This document shows, in pieces, positions 30,973 through 39,236 of a stretch of 63,304 nt of DNA. How positions within the stretch are numbered: the first letter of the stretch is position 1; each line of letters begins with the position of its first letter. Made by a program: the position numbers and the translations under genes. The notes beneath the pieces were generated by a model, which was not told the origin of the DNA, did not search any database, and worked only from the letters and a program-made list of their open reading frames with translations. The stretch comes from Thermus brockianus (GTDB lineage Bacteria > Deinococcota > Deinococci > Deinococcales > Thermaceae): assembly GCF_021462505.1 (NCBI RefSeq), contig NZ_JAKEDV010000005.1, forward strand, positions 141,671 through 204,974, read 5' to 3'.

Positions 30973-31570
30973 GGGCCTCCGGGTCCCGGAGCTCCACCCG
31001 CCGGTAGCCCAGGTCCACCAGGCCCTTCAAGGCCCACTCCCCCAGGAGCTTGGTCACGGTTTCCCGGGTGGCCCCCACCATGTGGGCCAGGTCCTGGTGG
31101 GAGAGGGCCACCTCCCCTTCCCGGGCCAGGGTGAGGAGGAGGCGGGCCAGGCGCTGGGCCACGGAGAGGTGGCGGGCCGCCCAAAGGGCCTCCTCCGCGG
31201 CCTTAAGCCTCCCGTAGAGGGCCTTGAGGAAAAAGGTTTCCACTTCCGGGGCACGCCTTAGGGCGGCGAGCTCCTCCGTCTTGGCGAAGAGGAGCTCGGC
31301 GTAGGTGAGGGCCGTGGCCCCGGCGGTGCGCCGCCTCTCCCCCACCAGGGCCTCCTCCCCCAAAAGCCCCCCCGGCCCCACCACCCCCAGGCTCACCGCC
31401 TCTCCCGTGGCCGAACGGGGGCCCTCCAGCCAGAAAAGCCCTTCCCGCACCAAATAGACCCCATCCACCCCGTCCCCTAGGGCGTACAGGCTCGCCCCCC
31501 GCCGCACCCTTAGGGGCAGGAAGATGCGGGCCAGCTCCCGCCGGGCCTCGAGGGGAAGTTCCTGGAACAT
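30947..31570 (-). CDS. CRP/FNR-family transcription regulator
   Basis: A 207-residue regulator with a cyclic-nucleotide-binding-like beta-roll (about 10-115), a dimer helix and a C-terminal winged helix containing SHQDLAHMVGATRETVTKLLGEW (about 155-178). The phosphate-binding cassette is not a good cAMP-binding match (GLLGEEALVGERRRTAGATA), and FNR-type N-terminal cysteines are absent, so the ligand is unknown. By order it corresponds to the TTHA1567-type regulator of T. thermophilus. It starts at ATG 31570, nine bases after the mqnD stop. Confidence 0.88.
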   Translation of the reverse strand: MFQELPLEARRELARIFLPLRVRRGASLYALGDGVDGVYLVREGLFWLEGPRSATGEAVSLGVVGPGGLLGEEALVGERRRTAGATALTYAELLFAKTEELAALRRAPEVETFFLKALYGRLKAAEEALWAARHLSVAQRLARLLLTLAREGEVALSHQDLAHMVGATRETVTKLLGEWALKGLVDLGYRRVELRDPEALARLAEAL

Positions 31571-31579
31571 GCCCCGAGT

Positions 31580-32398
31580 CTACCGGAAAAGGGGGGAGGT
31601 GGAGGGCGGCAAAAGCCCCTTGGCCTCCGCCAGGGCGAAGAGCGTTTCCACCGCCTTCTCCCCCTCCTCCCCCACGTCCAGGCTAAAGGGGTTCACGTAG
31701 GTGCGCACGTGGGCCCAGATGACCTCCTCGGAAAGCTCCTGGGCGTGGGCCTTGAGGTAGGGCAGGGTCTTCTCGGGGTGGGCGAAGGCGTATTCCAGGC
31801 TCCTCCGCACCGCCTCGTCCAGGGCCCGGATGAGGTCCTCCCCCAGGTCCCGCCGGGCCAGGATGGCCCCCAGGGGCAGGGGCAGGCCCGTCTCCCCTTC
31901 CCACCACTCCCCCAGGTCCAAAAGCTTCACCAGGCCGTTCTGGGGGTAGGTGAAGCGGCTTTCGTGGATGATGAGCCCTGCGTCCACCTCGCCTTGGGCC
32001 ACCAGGGGCATGATCCGGTCGTAGCGCACCTCCACCGGGTGGAAGCCCTCGGCGTAAAGGGAAAGGAGCAAAAAGGCCGTGGTGTTCCGCCCGGGGATGG
32101 CCACCCGCGCTCCCTCCAACCGCTTGAGGGGCCTCTTGGCCACCAAAAGGGGCCCCACCCCCCGGCCCAAGGCCCCCCCGCTCCTCAGGGCCACGTACCG
32201 GTCCCGCACCCGGCCGTAGGCGGCGTAGGAGAGCTTGGTGAGGGGAAGCCGCCCCTCTAGGGCAAAGCGGTTTAGGGTTTCCACGTCCTCCAAGACCGCC
32301 TCCACGGGCACGGGGCTTGGCACCTCGCCGTGCACCAGGGCGTAGAAGATGAAGGTGTCGTTGGGGCAAGGGGAGTAGCCGAGCTTTAAGGCCTCCAT
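31580..32398 (-). CDS. mqnD: 1,4-dihydroxy-6-naphthoate synthase
   Basis: Enzyme of the futalosine route to menaquinone, cleaving cyclic de-hypoxanthine futalosine. The 272 residues have the periplasmic-binding-protein-like MqnA/MqnD fold; LGYSPCPNDTFIFYAL at 5-20 and the catalytic His in LIIHESRFTYP match MqnD. ATG 32398 lies six bases after TACAGT (32405-32410); the longer frame starting at 32446 has no support. Together with the polyprenyl synthase at 40546 this is consistent with MK-8 production. Confidence 0.93.
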   Translation of the reverse strand: MEALKLGYSPCPNDTFIFYALVHGEVPSPVPVEAVLEDVETLNRFALEGRLPLTKLSYAAYGRVRDRYVALRSGGALGRGVGPLLVAKRPLKRLEGARVAIPGRNTTAFLLLSLYAEGFHPVEVRYDRIMPLVAQGEVDAGLIIHESRFTYPQNGLVKLLDLGEWWEGETGLPLPLGAILARRDLGEDLIRALDEAVRRSLEYAFAHPEKTLPYLKAHAQELSEEVIWAHVRTYVNPFSLDVGEEGEKAVETLFALAEAKGLLPPSTSPLFR

Positions 32399-32402
32399 GC
32401 CC

Positions 32403-35162
32403 CTACTGTACCCCCTTGAGGGCCCGCTTGAAGAGCTCGGGGGCAAAGCCCTTCAGGGCCCGGAGGAAGCCCGTGGCCCCCCGGGCCCGCCCGGGGATGA
32501 TGTGGACCGGGATGCCCAGGCGTTCGGCCTCGAGGCGCACCGGCTCGGAAAGGTCGTGGCCCACGTAGCTGGAGACGATCATGAGGCCGTGGGCCCGCTC
32601 CAGGCGGTTCAGGATGCGCTTCAAAGCCTCCTTCCCCACCCCGGCGCTATCGGCGTCAAACCAGTCCACCTTAAGCCCCCGCTCCTCCAGGAAGGGCACG
32701 AGGCGGCTTCGGAGTTGCGTGTGCCCCCCCACCACCAGGAGGTGCTCCCCGTGGAAGCGGGGCAGGGCCTCCTCCAGAAGCTCCTCCGGGGTTTCCGATA
32801 GGGGCTTGGCCTCCTCCCCCAGGGCCTTAAGCCCCCGGGCCACGGCCTTGAGCTCCTCCAGGTAGAGGAGGAGGCTCTCGTCGTGGGGCCTTAGGAAGAG
32901 GAGGTTACGGAGAAGCTCCCGGGCAAGCTCCAAGTCCTTCTCCCGGTAGAGGGCCACCTCCAGGGCCTTTTGCCAGTACTCCGCCGCCTTCCGCCAGTTC
33001 CCCTTGGCCTCCTCGTGCTCCGCCAGGTCAAAGAGGACCTCGAGGGCCTGGGGGTCTTGCGCAAGCTCCGCCTTCAGAAGGGCCTCCGCCTCCGCCACCT
33101 GCCCCGAGGCGTAGAGGGCCGCCAGATACTGCCCCCGCACCGCCTCCGCCTCCGGGCTTTCCCGGAAGGAGCGGGAAAGGCGGTAGGCCAGGGCGAGGAG
33201 CTCCAAAGGCGGCTCAGGGGTGCGGCCTAGGGCCTGGTAGAGGACGTGGAAGGCCGCCCAAGGACCTTCCAGCCGCTCCAAGAGGGAAAGAAGCCCCTTG
33301 AGGTCCTCCTCCGCCACCTCGCCGAGGCCCGCATCCCGGGCCCGGGAAAGGAGCTCCCGGGCCACGACCTCCTCCCCCCCCCTTAGGGCCTCCTGGGCCA
33401 GGCGGAAGAGGTAGGGGGCAGGATAGGCCTTTAGGGCGTGGGCCCTCTTGTGGTCGCCCAAAACCTCCTTCAAGGGGCGCCCCAGGGCCCGCTTTACCTC
33501 CGCCAGGTGGTGGTAGGCAAGCCCCGCCACCTCCCCTTCCCCGTGCTGGGCCGCCCGCTCCAGGAGGTACAGGGCTTCGCGGTGGCGCCCTTCCCGCTTG
33601 CGCAGAATCCCAAGGAGGAGCAGGGCCTCGGGGATCTCCGCCCGGGCCAAGGCCTCGGTGAGGTAGGGCTCCACCCCCTTAAGGTCCTCCCCCCGGTAGT
33701 CCAGGGGCGTGCGCAGGCGCAAGGCGGCCAAGGCCAGGCCCAAAAAACCCTCCGCCTCGTCCAGGTCAGCAAGCCGGCGGGCGTACCGCTCCGCCCGGGC
33801 GAAAAGCCCCTGGAGAAGGGCCGCCTTTAGGCCCAGCCGGAGCATCTCCCGGGTGAGGAGGCTTGGGGAGAGGTCCTCCACGAACTCCGCCCTACGGCTC
33901 ACCTCCGCCCACTCCCCCTCCCGGGCGAAGCGGCGCATGCGCTCGGCGATGCGCTCCAAAGCTTCCCGCACGTAAAGCTCCGCCTCGGGCAGCCCCGACT
34001 CCACGAACTGCCTTAAGGCGTCGGCGTACCGCCCCTGGGCCAGGTAGACCCGCCCCAAGGCCAGGCGGTACCGCCCACCCCGCACCGCCAGGGCCTCGAG
34101 GCGCCCCTGGGCCCGGGCGTACTCCCCGAGCTCCACCAGCACCAGGGCCCTAAGGTCCTCCGCCTCCTCGGAAAGGGCCCGCCTCAAGGCCTCCTCCGCC
34201 TCGGCGAAGCGGGAAAGGGCGAAAAGCGCCTTCCCCCGGAGGTAGGCTGCCTCCCCTTCCCCCCCTTCGGGCAGAAGGGCGAGCACCTCGGCGTACTGCC
34301 CCGCCTCCAAGAGGGCCCGCACCCGGCTCAGGTCCGGCCCCTCCGCCAAGACCGCCACGGGCTCTAAGGCGGGCTCTTCCCAAAGGGCCTCCTCCGCCCG
34401 CACCTCCGCCAAGGCCTCGGGCCTGCGGGCGAGGACCAGAAAGTACTCCCCTTCCCCCACCCGCTCCACCTCCCGGAAGCCAAGCCGCCTAAAGCCCTCC
34501 TCCACCCCCTCGGGGCTTTTCCCGAGGAAGGGCCCGTGGCCATAGATGAGGAGCCCCCCCGGCTTTAGGAGCCGGGCGAAAAGGGGCAGGCGCTCAAAGA
34601 AGGCGAAGCGCTTCCAAAAGGCCTCGGGCTCCAGGCGGCTTTCCAGGTCCTGGTCCACGAGCCCCTCGGGGAAGACGGAGAGGAGAAGCAGGGTATCAAA
34701 GGGGGGAAGGTCCACCTCCTCGGCCCAGCCCTGGTGCCAAGCCACCTCCGGCACCCGCTTCCTCCCCAAGGCCACCGCCTCCTCCACCCCGTCCAAGGCG
34801 TGCCAGGAAAGCTCGGGCCGCCTCCTCTGCAGGTACCCCACCAGGGCCCCCGTGAAGGCCCCCACCTCCAGGACCTGCCCCTCCACCCGGGGAGGCACCT
34901 CCTTGGCGTAGAACTCCAAAAAGGGAAGGTGCATGCCGTAGACCAAGGCCTCCCCCTTGGGCACCTTGAGCACCTCCCGGTAGAAACTTCGCACCGCCTC
35001 CCTTCCCCCGCCCGCCAGGTAGGCCCGCCAGGCCTTGAGGAGGGGCTCCCGCCGGGCCGGGCTTCCCACGCGCTTGGCCAGTTCCGCCTCAAAGCGCCCC
35101 GGGGAAACGGGCCCCTGAACGGCAAAACGCTCCTTTAGGTAGAGCCTTAGCTCGTCGGGCAT
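32403..35162 (-). CDS. SAM-methyltransferase / TPR / DUF2325 fusion
   Basis: A 919-residue three-part protein. Residues about 60-250 look like a class I methyltransferase (glycine-rich VLEVGAFTGALVGYL, later LLKPGGLLIYGHGP). Residues about 265-790 are tetratricopeptide-like helical repeats. The last 115 residues (HLLVVGGHTQLRSRLVPFLE to the end) match DUF2325, a Rossmann-like domain of unknown function. ATG 35162 is eight bases after TACACT. I know of no named protein with this order; function unknown, likely cytosolic. The gene ends five bases before mqnD starts. Confidence 0.8.
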   Translation of the reverse strand: MPDELRLYLKERFAVQGPVSPGRFEAELAKRVGSPARREPLLKAWRAYLAGGGREAVRSFYREVLKVPKGEALVYGMHLPFLEFYAKEVPPRVEGQVLEVGAFTGALVGYLQRRRPELSWHALDGVEEAVALGRKRVPEVAWHQGWAEEVDLPPFDTLLLLSVFPEGLVDQDLESRLEPEAFWKRFAFFERLPLFARLLKPGGLLIYGHGPFLGKSPEGVEEGFRRLGFREVERVGEGEYFLVLARRPEALAEVRAEEALWEEPALEPVAVLAEGPDLSRVRALLEAGQYAEVLALLPEGGEGEAAYLRGKALFALSRFAEAEEALRRALSEEAEDLRALVLVELGEYARAQGRLEALAVRGGRYRLALGRVYLAQGRYADALRQFVESGLPEAELYVREALERIAERMRRFAREGEWAEVSRRAEFVEDLSPSLLTREMLRLGLKAALLQGLFARAERYARRLADLDEAEGFLGLALAALRLRTPLDYRGEDLKGVEPYLTEALARAEIPEALLLLGILRKREGRHREALYLLERAAQHGEGEVAGLAYHHLAEVKRALGRPLKEVLGDHKRAHALKAYPAPYLFRLAQEALRGGEEVVARELLSRARDAGLGEVAEEDLKGLLSLLERLEGPWAAFHVLYQALGRTPEPPLELLALAYRLSRSFRESPEAEAVRGQYLAALYASGQVAEAEALLKAELAQDPQALEVLFDLAEHEEAKGNWRKAAEYWQKALEVALYREKDLELARELLRNLLFLRPHDESLLLYLEELKAVARGLKALGEEAKPLSETPEELLEEALPRFHGEHLLVVGGHTQLRSRLVPFLEERGLKVDWFDADSAGVGKEALKRILNRLERAHGLMIVSSYVGHDLSEPVRLEAERLGIPVHIIPGRARGATGFLRALKGFAPELFKRALKGVQ

Positions 35163-35170
35163 TTGCCGGG

Positions 35171-35199
35171 AGTGTACCAAAAAGGCGGGGGGGTGGTAA
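35171..35199 (-). promoter_or_regulatory. promoter of the MTase-TPR gene
   Basis: On the minus strand TTACCA (35194-35199), a 17-base spacer and TACACT (35171-35176), eight bases before ATG 35162. The -35 lies within the hairpin that closes the previous gene. Confidence 0.6.
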
Positions 35200-35209
35200 A
35201 GCCACCCCC
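35189..35209 (-). terminator. hairpin after the DHS-like gene
   Basis: GGGGGTGG (35189-35196) pairs with CCACCCCC (35202-35209) around a five-base loop. On the minus strand a CCGCC then TTTTT follows. It lies 19 bases past the stop of the DHS-like gene, and it overlaps the -35 of the next promoter. Confidence 0.6.
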
Positions 35210-35227
35210 TTTAAGGTGCCCAAGGGC

Positions 35228-36250
35228 CTAAGCGGGCACCTCCCTACGGAAAAGGTCGGCGTAGCGGCGCTTGGCCCGCATGGGGGCCCGGTGGTAGACG
35301 TAGGAGGCGAGGAGGGGGAAGGCCAAGGTGGCCTCGGCAAAGACCATCTGGGAGAGGGCGGCGTCCACCTTGCCCCAGCTTTGCGCCTCGGAAAGGGTGG
35401 AGCCGGAAAGCCCCCCATCCCGCTCATCGGCCACGGTGATCTGGATGGCGTACTTGTGCATCTCCACCGGGTGGCCCAAGACCTCCGCCGCCACCACGAT
35501 GTCCTGGGCGAAGTTCTTGGGCACCCCGCCCCCGAGCATCACGAGCCCCGTGGTCCCCGCCTTGAGCTTGATCTCCGTGAGCTCGCGGAAATCCGCCACG
35601 GAGTCAATGGTCACGTGGGCCTTGGGGTTTTTCACCTGGTGGTAGACGAGGCCAAACCCGGCGGAGGAGTCGGAGAAGGCGGGAACGAAGATGGGCACCC
35701 CTTCCTCGTAGGCCGCCCGCACGATGCTCTTCTCCCCTAGGCCCCTCTCCACCAAGTACCGGCCCATATGCCAGATGAACTCCCGGCTGGAGTAGGGGCG
35801 GGGCTCGAGGCCATCGGCGATCTCGGCGATGGTGTAGTCCGTGTGCCGGAGCTCCTCCTCGTCAATGTAGGTGTCGTAGATGCGGTCAATCCAGAGCCGG
35901 CGGAGGGTTTCGTCGTCCGCCTTAGGGTCCCCCTGGTAGTGGCGGTGGCCCAAGGCTTCAAAGAAGTCCTGGTCCACGATGTTGGCCCCCGTGGCCACGA
36001 TGGCGTCCACCAAGCCCTTGCGGATGAGGTCGTGGATGATGAGGCCTTGGCCAGCGGAAACCAGGCTCCCCGCCAGGGTGAGGATGACGGCGGCGTCGTC
36101 CTCCAGCATCCTGAGGTAGATCTCCGCCGCCCTGTGGAGGTTCCTCGCCTGAAAGGCGGTCTTGCCCATGGCCTCGAGGATGGGCCCGGCGTCAAAGGCC
36201 TTGATGTCAATGGGGACCACGGGCGTAGAGAGGAGGTCCTTCTTCTCCAT
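35228..36250 (-). CDS. deoxyhypusine synthase-like protein
   Basis: A 340-residue member of the deoxyhypusine/homospermidine synthase family, NAD-dependent aminobutyl transfer from spermidine. The enamine-forming lysine is present as Lys294 in EAQSWGK, and the NAD-binding ATGANIVDQDF and GSTL segments are conserved. Bacteria lack the eIF5A lysine modified in eukaryotes, and Thermus makes unusual long polyamines, so a polyamine substrate is the more likely target (inference). A good AGGAG precedes ATG 36250. TATACT at 36330-36335 gives a leader of about 70 bases. Confidence 0.85.
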   Translation of the reverse strand: MEKKDLLSTPVVPIDIKAFDAGPILEAMGKTAFQARNLHRAAEIYLRMLEDDAAVILTLAGSLVSAGQGLIIHDLIRKGLVDAIVATGANIVDQDFFEALGHRHYQGDPKADDETLRRLWIDRIYDTYIDEEELRHTDYTIAEIADGLEPRPYSSREFIWHMGRYLVERGLGEKSIVRAAYEEGVPIFVPAFSDSSAGFGLVYHQVKNPKAHVTIDSVADFRELTEIKLKAGTTGLVMLGGGVPKNFAQDIVVAAEVLGHPVEMHKYAIQITVADERDGGLSGSTLSEAQSWGKVDAALSQMVFAEATLAFPLLASYVYHRAPMRAKRRYADLFRREVPA

Positions 36251-36335
36251 GCTTCTCCTTTCTACGCGGGGTGGGCGTTGGGCGGCTCCCCCCTTCCTGC
36301 GCCCCCTGCCTCCTTGGGGCAGGACCCTAAGTATA
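36251..36335 (-). promoter_or_regulatory. structured leader and -10 of the DHS-like gene
   Basis: TATACT (36330-36335, minus strand) forms the last Tyr-Thr codons of the upstream small gene and could initiate near 36323. The leader contains CCTGCC and GGCAGG arms enclosing CCAAGGA, a six-pair hairpin. No -35 was convincing. A regulatory role for the hairpin is speculation. Confidence 0.4.
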
Positions 36336-36536
36336 CCACCCCCCGGCGATGGGGGGGTAGACCTCCAAGGGGCCCTCCACCTCCTCCTCGAGGCCCACCA
36401 CCCTATCCCCCACCGCCAAAAGCCACACCTCGTCCAGGGGGATGCCCAGCTTCTCCAGGGCCTCCTTCGGGGTTTTGGCCTCCACCTCCAGCCGCTCCCC
36501 TAAGCGGCGCAGGTCCCCGTGGAGGATGACCACCAT
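36327..36536 (-). CDS. MoaD/ThiS-like beta-grasp protein
   Basis: A 69-residue protein with the length and pattern of ubiquitin-like sulfur carriers (VILHGDLRRLGERLEVEAKTP..., acidic middle, VYPPIAGG near the end). True MoaD, ThiS and TtuB end in Gly-Gly; here three residues WYT follow the GG, so it would need trimming or is not a sulfur carrier. The ATG overlaps the upstream dehydrogenase stop (ATGA), so they are co-translated. Confidence 0.65.
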   Translation of the reverse strand: MVVILHGDLRRLGERLEVEAKTPKEALEKLGIPLDEVWLLAVGDRVVGLEEEVEGPLEVYPPIAGGWYT

Positions 36537-37425
36537 CAGTACCCCTCCCGCACCACGTTTAGAAGGGGTTCCCCCCGGAGGTACCGCCCCACCTGCTCCG
36601 CCAGGAAGCGGGCCGCCCGCCGGTGAAACCCCTCGGAAAGCCCCGCCACGTGGGGGGTGAGGACCACGCCTTTTGCCCGCCAAAGGGGGTGGTCTTCCGG
36701 CAGGGGCTCGGGCTCGGTCACGTCCAAGAAGGCCCGCACCCTCCCCGCCTCCAGGGCCTCAAGAAGCGCCTCCGTGTGCACCAAAGCCCCCCGGCCGGCG
36801 TTCACCAAAAGGGCCCCCGGCTTCATCCGGGCGAGGAAGTCCCGGTCCACCATCCCCCGGGTTTCCGGGGTTAGGGGCAGGAGGAGGACCACGGCGTCCG
36901 CCTGGGGCAGAAGGTGGGGAAGGTCCTGGGGCGTGTACACCCCAGGGCGGGCGTGGCGGGCCACGGGGAGAAGCTCCACCCCAAAGGGCCTAAGCCTTTC
37001 CGCCACCGCCCGGCCGATGGCCCCGTAGCCCAGGAGGAGGACGGCCTTGCCCTCCAGGTCCAGAAGCCGCTTGGGGGCCCAGCGCCTTTCCTTCTGCGCC
37101 TCGAGGAAGCCCGGCAGGTCCTTGAGGAGGGCGAGGAGGGCCATCACCACCCACTCCGCCACGGGGACGTCGTGGATGCCCGAGCCGTCGCAGAGCACCA
37201 CGCCTTCGGGGACCATGGGGAGAACCCAGTCCACCCCGGCGGAGAGGGTCTGGACCACCTTGACCTCCACCTCCGCCAACACCTTGCGCACCACCTCCTC
37301 CTGGCCAAAGGGGGGATGAAGATGTCCGCCGCCTTCGGCCAAGGCTCGTCCAGAAAGCGCACCTCCACCCCCTCGGGCAGGAGGGCGAAGACCTCTTCCC
37401 TAAGCCTCGGGGCCAAAATCCTCAC
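36536..37425 (-). pseudogene. 2-hydroxyacid dehydrogenase with a frameshift
   Basis: D-2-hydroxyacid dehydrogenase (phosphoglycerate-dehydrogenase-like). The N-terminus starts at GTG 37425 behind GGAGGTG (ILAPRLREEVFALLPEG... up to DIFIPP). The rest, from FGQEEVVRKVL, is in the next frame, through the NAD motif GYGAIGRAVA and catalytic Arg (NAGRGA), Glu (TEPEPLP) and His (LTPHVAG). The break falls in a run of six C (37310-37315 as G on the plus strand); seven would restore about 296 residues. It may be a true mutation, polymerase slippage or a sequencing error. Confidence 0.8.
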
Positions 37426-37927
37426 GGCGCACCTCCATGTACACGTCCTCCTTGCCCTTGGGCCCGGGGCCCAGGCCCACCTCGCGGAAGCCCGCCTTCT
37501 GGAAGGCCCGCCGGGCCCGGAGGTTGTGGGCATAGGTGCGGAGCTTCACCCGCTTTAGGCCCAAGACGTCAAAGGCGTAGGCCAAGGCCGCCCGCACCGC
37601 CTCCGTGCCGTAGCCCTGGCCCCAGCGTTCCTTTTTGCCGATGAGAATGCCCAAGGTGGCCTCCTCCGGGGTGAGGTCGTAAAGCTCCAGGGTGCCCAGA
37701 TACTCCCCCGCTTCGTCCAGGATGGCGAAGGCCAGGCGGTCCTTCCGCCGCATCTCCGCCTGGACAAAGCGCTTGAAGAGCCAGAAAGGGGTACGCAAGG
37801 GGCTAGAGCCGTTCCACTCCGCCACCTCGGGGTCGCGGAAGGTCTCGTAGAGGCCCTTCCACTCCGCCTCGCTCAGCCCCGCACCGAAGGGCTTCAGGGT
37901 CACGCGGCCAAAGCGGGGCCAGTCCAC
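37400..37927 (-). CDS. GNAT family N-acetyltransferase
   Basis: A 175-residue acetyltransferase close to RimJ/RimL-type proteins that acetylate N-termini or small amines with acetyl-CoA. The acetyl-CoA loop is ERWGQGYGTEAVRAALAYAF (about 99-118), followed by AHNLRARRAFQKAGFREVG. GTG 37927 is seven bases after TAGGCT (37935-37940), suggesting a leaderless start. The substrate is unknown. Its end overlaps the next gene by 26 bases. Confidence 0.88.
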   Translation of the reverse strand: MDWPRFGRVTLKPFGAGLSEAEWKGLYETFRDPEVAEWNGSSPLRTPFWLFKRFVQAEMRRKDRLAFAILDEAGEYLGTLELYDLTPEEATLGILIGKKERWGQGYGTEAVRAALAYAFDVLGLKRVKLRTYAHNLRARRAFQKAGFREVGLGPGPKGKEDVYMEVRREDFGPEA

Positions 37928-37950
37928 AAGGGATAGCCTAGCGTAACGCC

Positions 37951-39225
37951 CTAGGGGTAGAGCCCCCTCAGGGCCCGGGCCTCGAGGACCCTCGTGGCGG
38001 CCACCACGTAGGCGGCGGTGCGCAAGGGGATCCGCTTCTCCTGGCTCACCTGCCAGACCGCCTCAAAGGCACCCCGCAAAACCCTCTCCAACCTCCGGTT
38101 GATCTCCTCCTCCGTCCAGAAGTAGGAGTTAAAGTCCTGCACCCATTCAAAGTAGCTCACCGTGACGCCCCCGGCGTTGGCGATCACGTCCGGCACCACC
38201 AGTACGCCCTTCTCCTGCAGGATGTCGTCCGCGGCGGGGGTGGTGGGGCCGTTGGCCCCCTCGGCGATGATCTTGGCCTGGATGCGCCAGGCATTCTGCT
38301 CGGTGATCTGCTTCTCCAAGGCGGCGGGGATGAGAAAGTCCGTGGGCACCGCCCAGAACTCCGGGTTGGGCAGGGGCTCCGCCTTGGGGTAGCCCCGCAC
38401 CCCCCCGTACTCCGCCACGTGGCGGAGGAGGTCGTAAGGGTCAATCCCCGCCTCGTTGTAGATGGTCCCCGTGTGGTCCTGCACGGCGATGATCCGGGCC
38501 CCGTGGTCGTGGAAGATGCGGGCGGCGGCGTTCCCCACGTTGCCAAAGCCCTGGAGCGTGACCCGGCTCCCTTCAATGGGAAGCCCAATCTTCTCCGCCG
38601 CCGCCGCCGCGGTGACGAAGACCCCCCGACCCGTGGCGTCCCGCCGCCCCAAGGAGCCCCCTAGGGCGATGGGCTTCCCCGTCACCACCCCGGGCACGGT
38701 GCGGCCCACGTTCATGGAGTAGGTGTCCATCATCCAGGCCATCTCCCGCTCCCCGGTGTTCACGTCGGGGGCCGGGATGTCCCGGTCCGGGCCCAAGAGG
38801 ATGCCGATCTCCGAGGTATAGCGGCGGGTAAGGCGCTCTAGCTCGTGGGGGGAAAGCTTCTTGGGGTCTACCCTAATGCCCCCTTTGCCCCCGCCGTAGG
38901 GCAGGCCCACGGCGGCGTTCTTGATGGTCATCCAGGCCGCCAGGGCCATAACCTCCGAGAGGGTGACCTCGGGGTGGTAGCGCACCCCGCCCTTGGCGGG
39001 GCCGCGGGCGGTGTTATGGTGGACGCGGTAGCCCTCAAAGTGGGCCACGGTGCCGTCGTCCAGGTGGATGGGCACGTCCACGATCAGGACCCGCTTGGGC
39101 CGCTTGAGGCTTTCCGCCAAGGGGGCGTAGCGCCCCAGGTAGGGGACCACCCGGTCCACCTGCTCGGTAAAAATCTCCCAAGGACCGCCGTCTTTGCCTA
39201 GGTAGGAAAGGGGTTCGCTCTTCAT
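37951..39225 (-). CDS. gdhB: glutamate dehydrogenase, catalytic subunit
   Basis: NAD(P)-dependent glutamate dehydrogenase of 424 residues. The three active-site lysines are present: Lys78 (GPAKGG), Lys102 (MTIKNA) and Lys114 (GGGKGG). The C-terminal Rossmann domain has [12 protein letters not shown]. In T. thermophilus GdhB is the catalytic subunit and is activated by leucine through GdhA. ATG 39225 lies 11 bases after the gdhA stop, so the two are one operon. Confidence 0.95.
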   Translation of the reverse strand: MKSEPLSYLGKDGGPWEIFTEQVDRVVPYLGRYAPLAESLKRPKRVLIVDVPIHLDDGTVAHFEGYRVHHNTARGPAKGGVRYHPEVTLSEVMALAAWMTIKNAAVGLPYGGGKGGIRVDPKKLSPHELERLTRRYTSEIGILLGPDRDIPAPDVNTGEREMAWMMDTYSMNVGRTVPGVVTGKPIALGGSLGRRDATGRGVFVTAAAAAEKIGLPIEGSRVTLQGFGNVGNAAARIFHDHGARIIAVQDHTGTIYNEAGIDPYDLLRHVAEYGGVRGYPKAEPLPNPEFWAVPTDFLIPAALEKQITEQNAWRIQAKIIAEGANGPTTPAADDILQEKGVLVVPDVIANAGGVTVSYFEWVQDFNSYFWTEEEINRRLERVLRGAFEAVWQVSQEKRIPLRTAAYVVAATRVLEARALRGLYP

Positions 39226-39236
39226 ACGCCGCCTCT

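Noticed and set aside
30936..31184. Longer bshC start using the upstream open frame.
   Set aside because: The added residues are proline/glycine-rich antisense to the CRP-family gene, and a complete promoter ends eight bases before ATG 30935.
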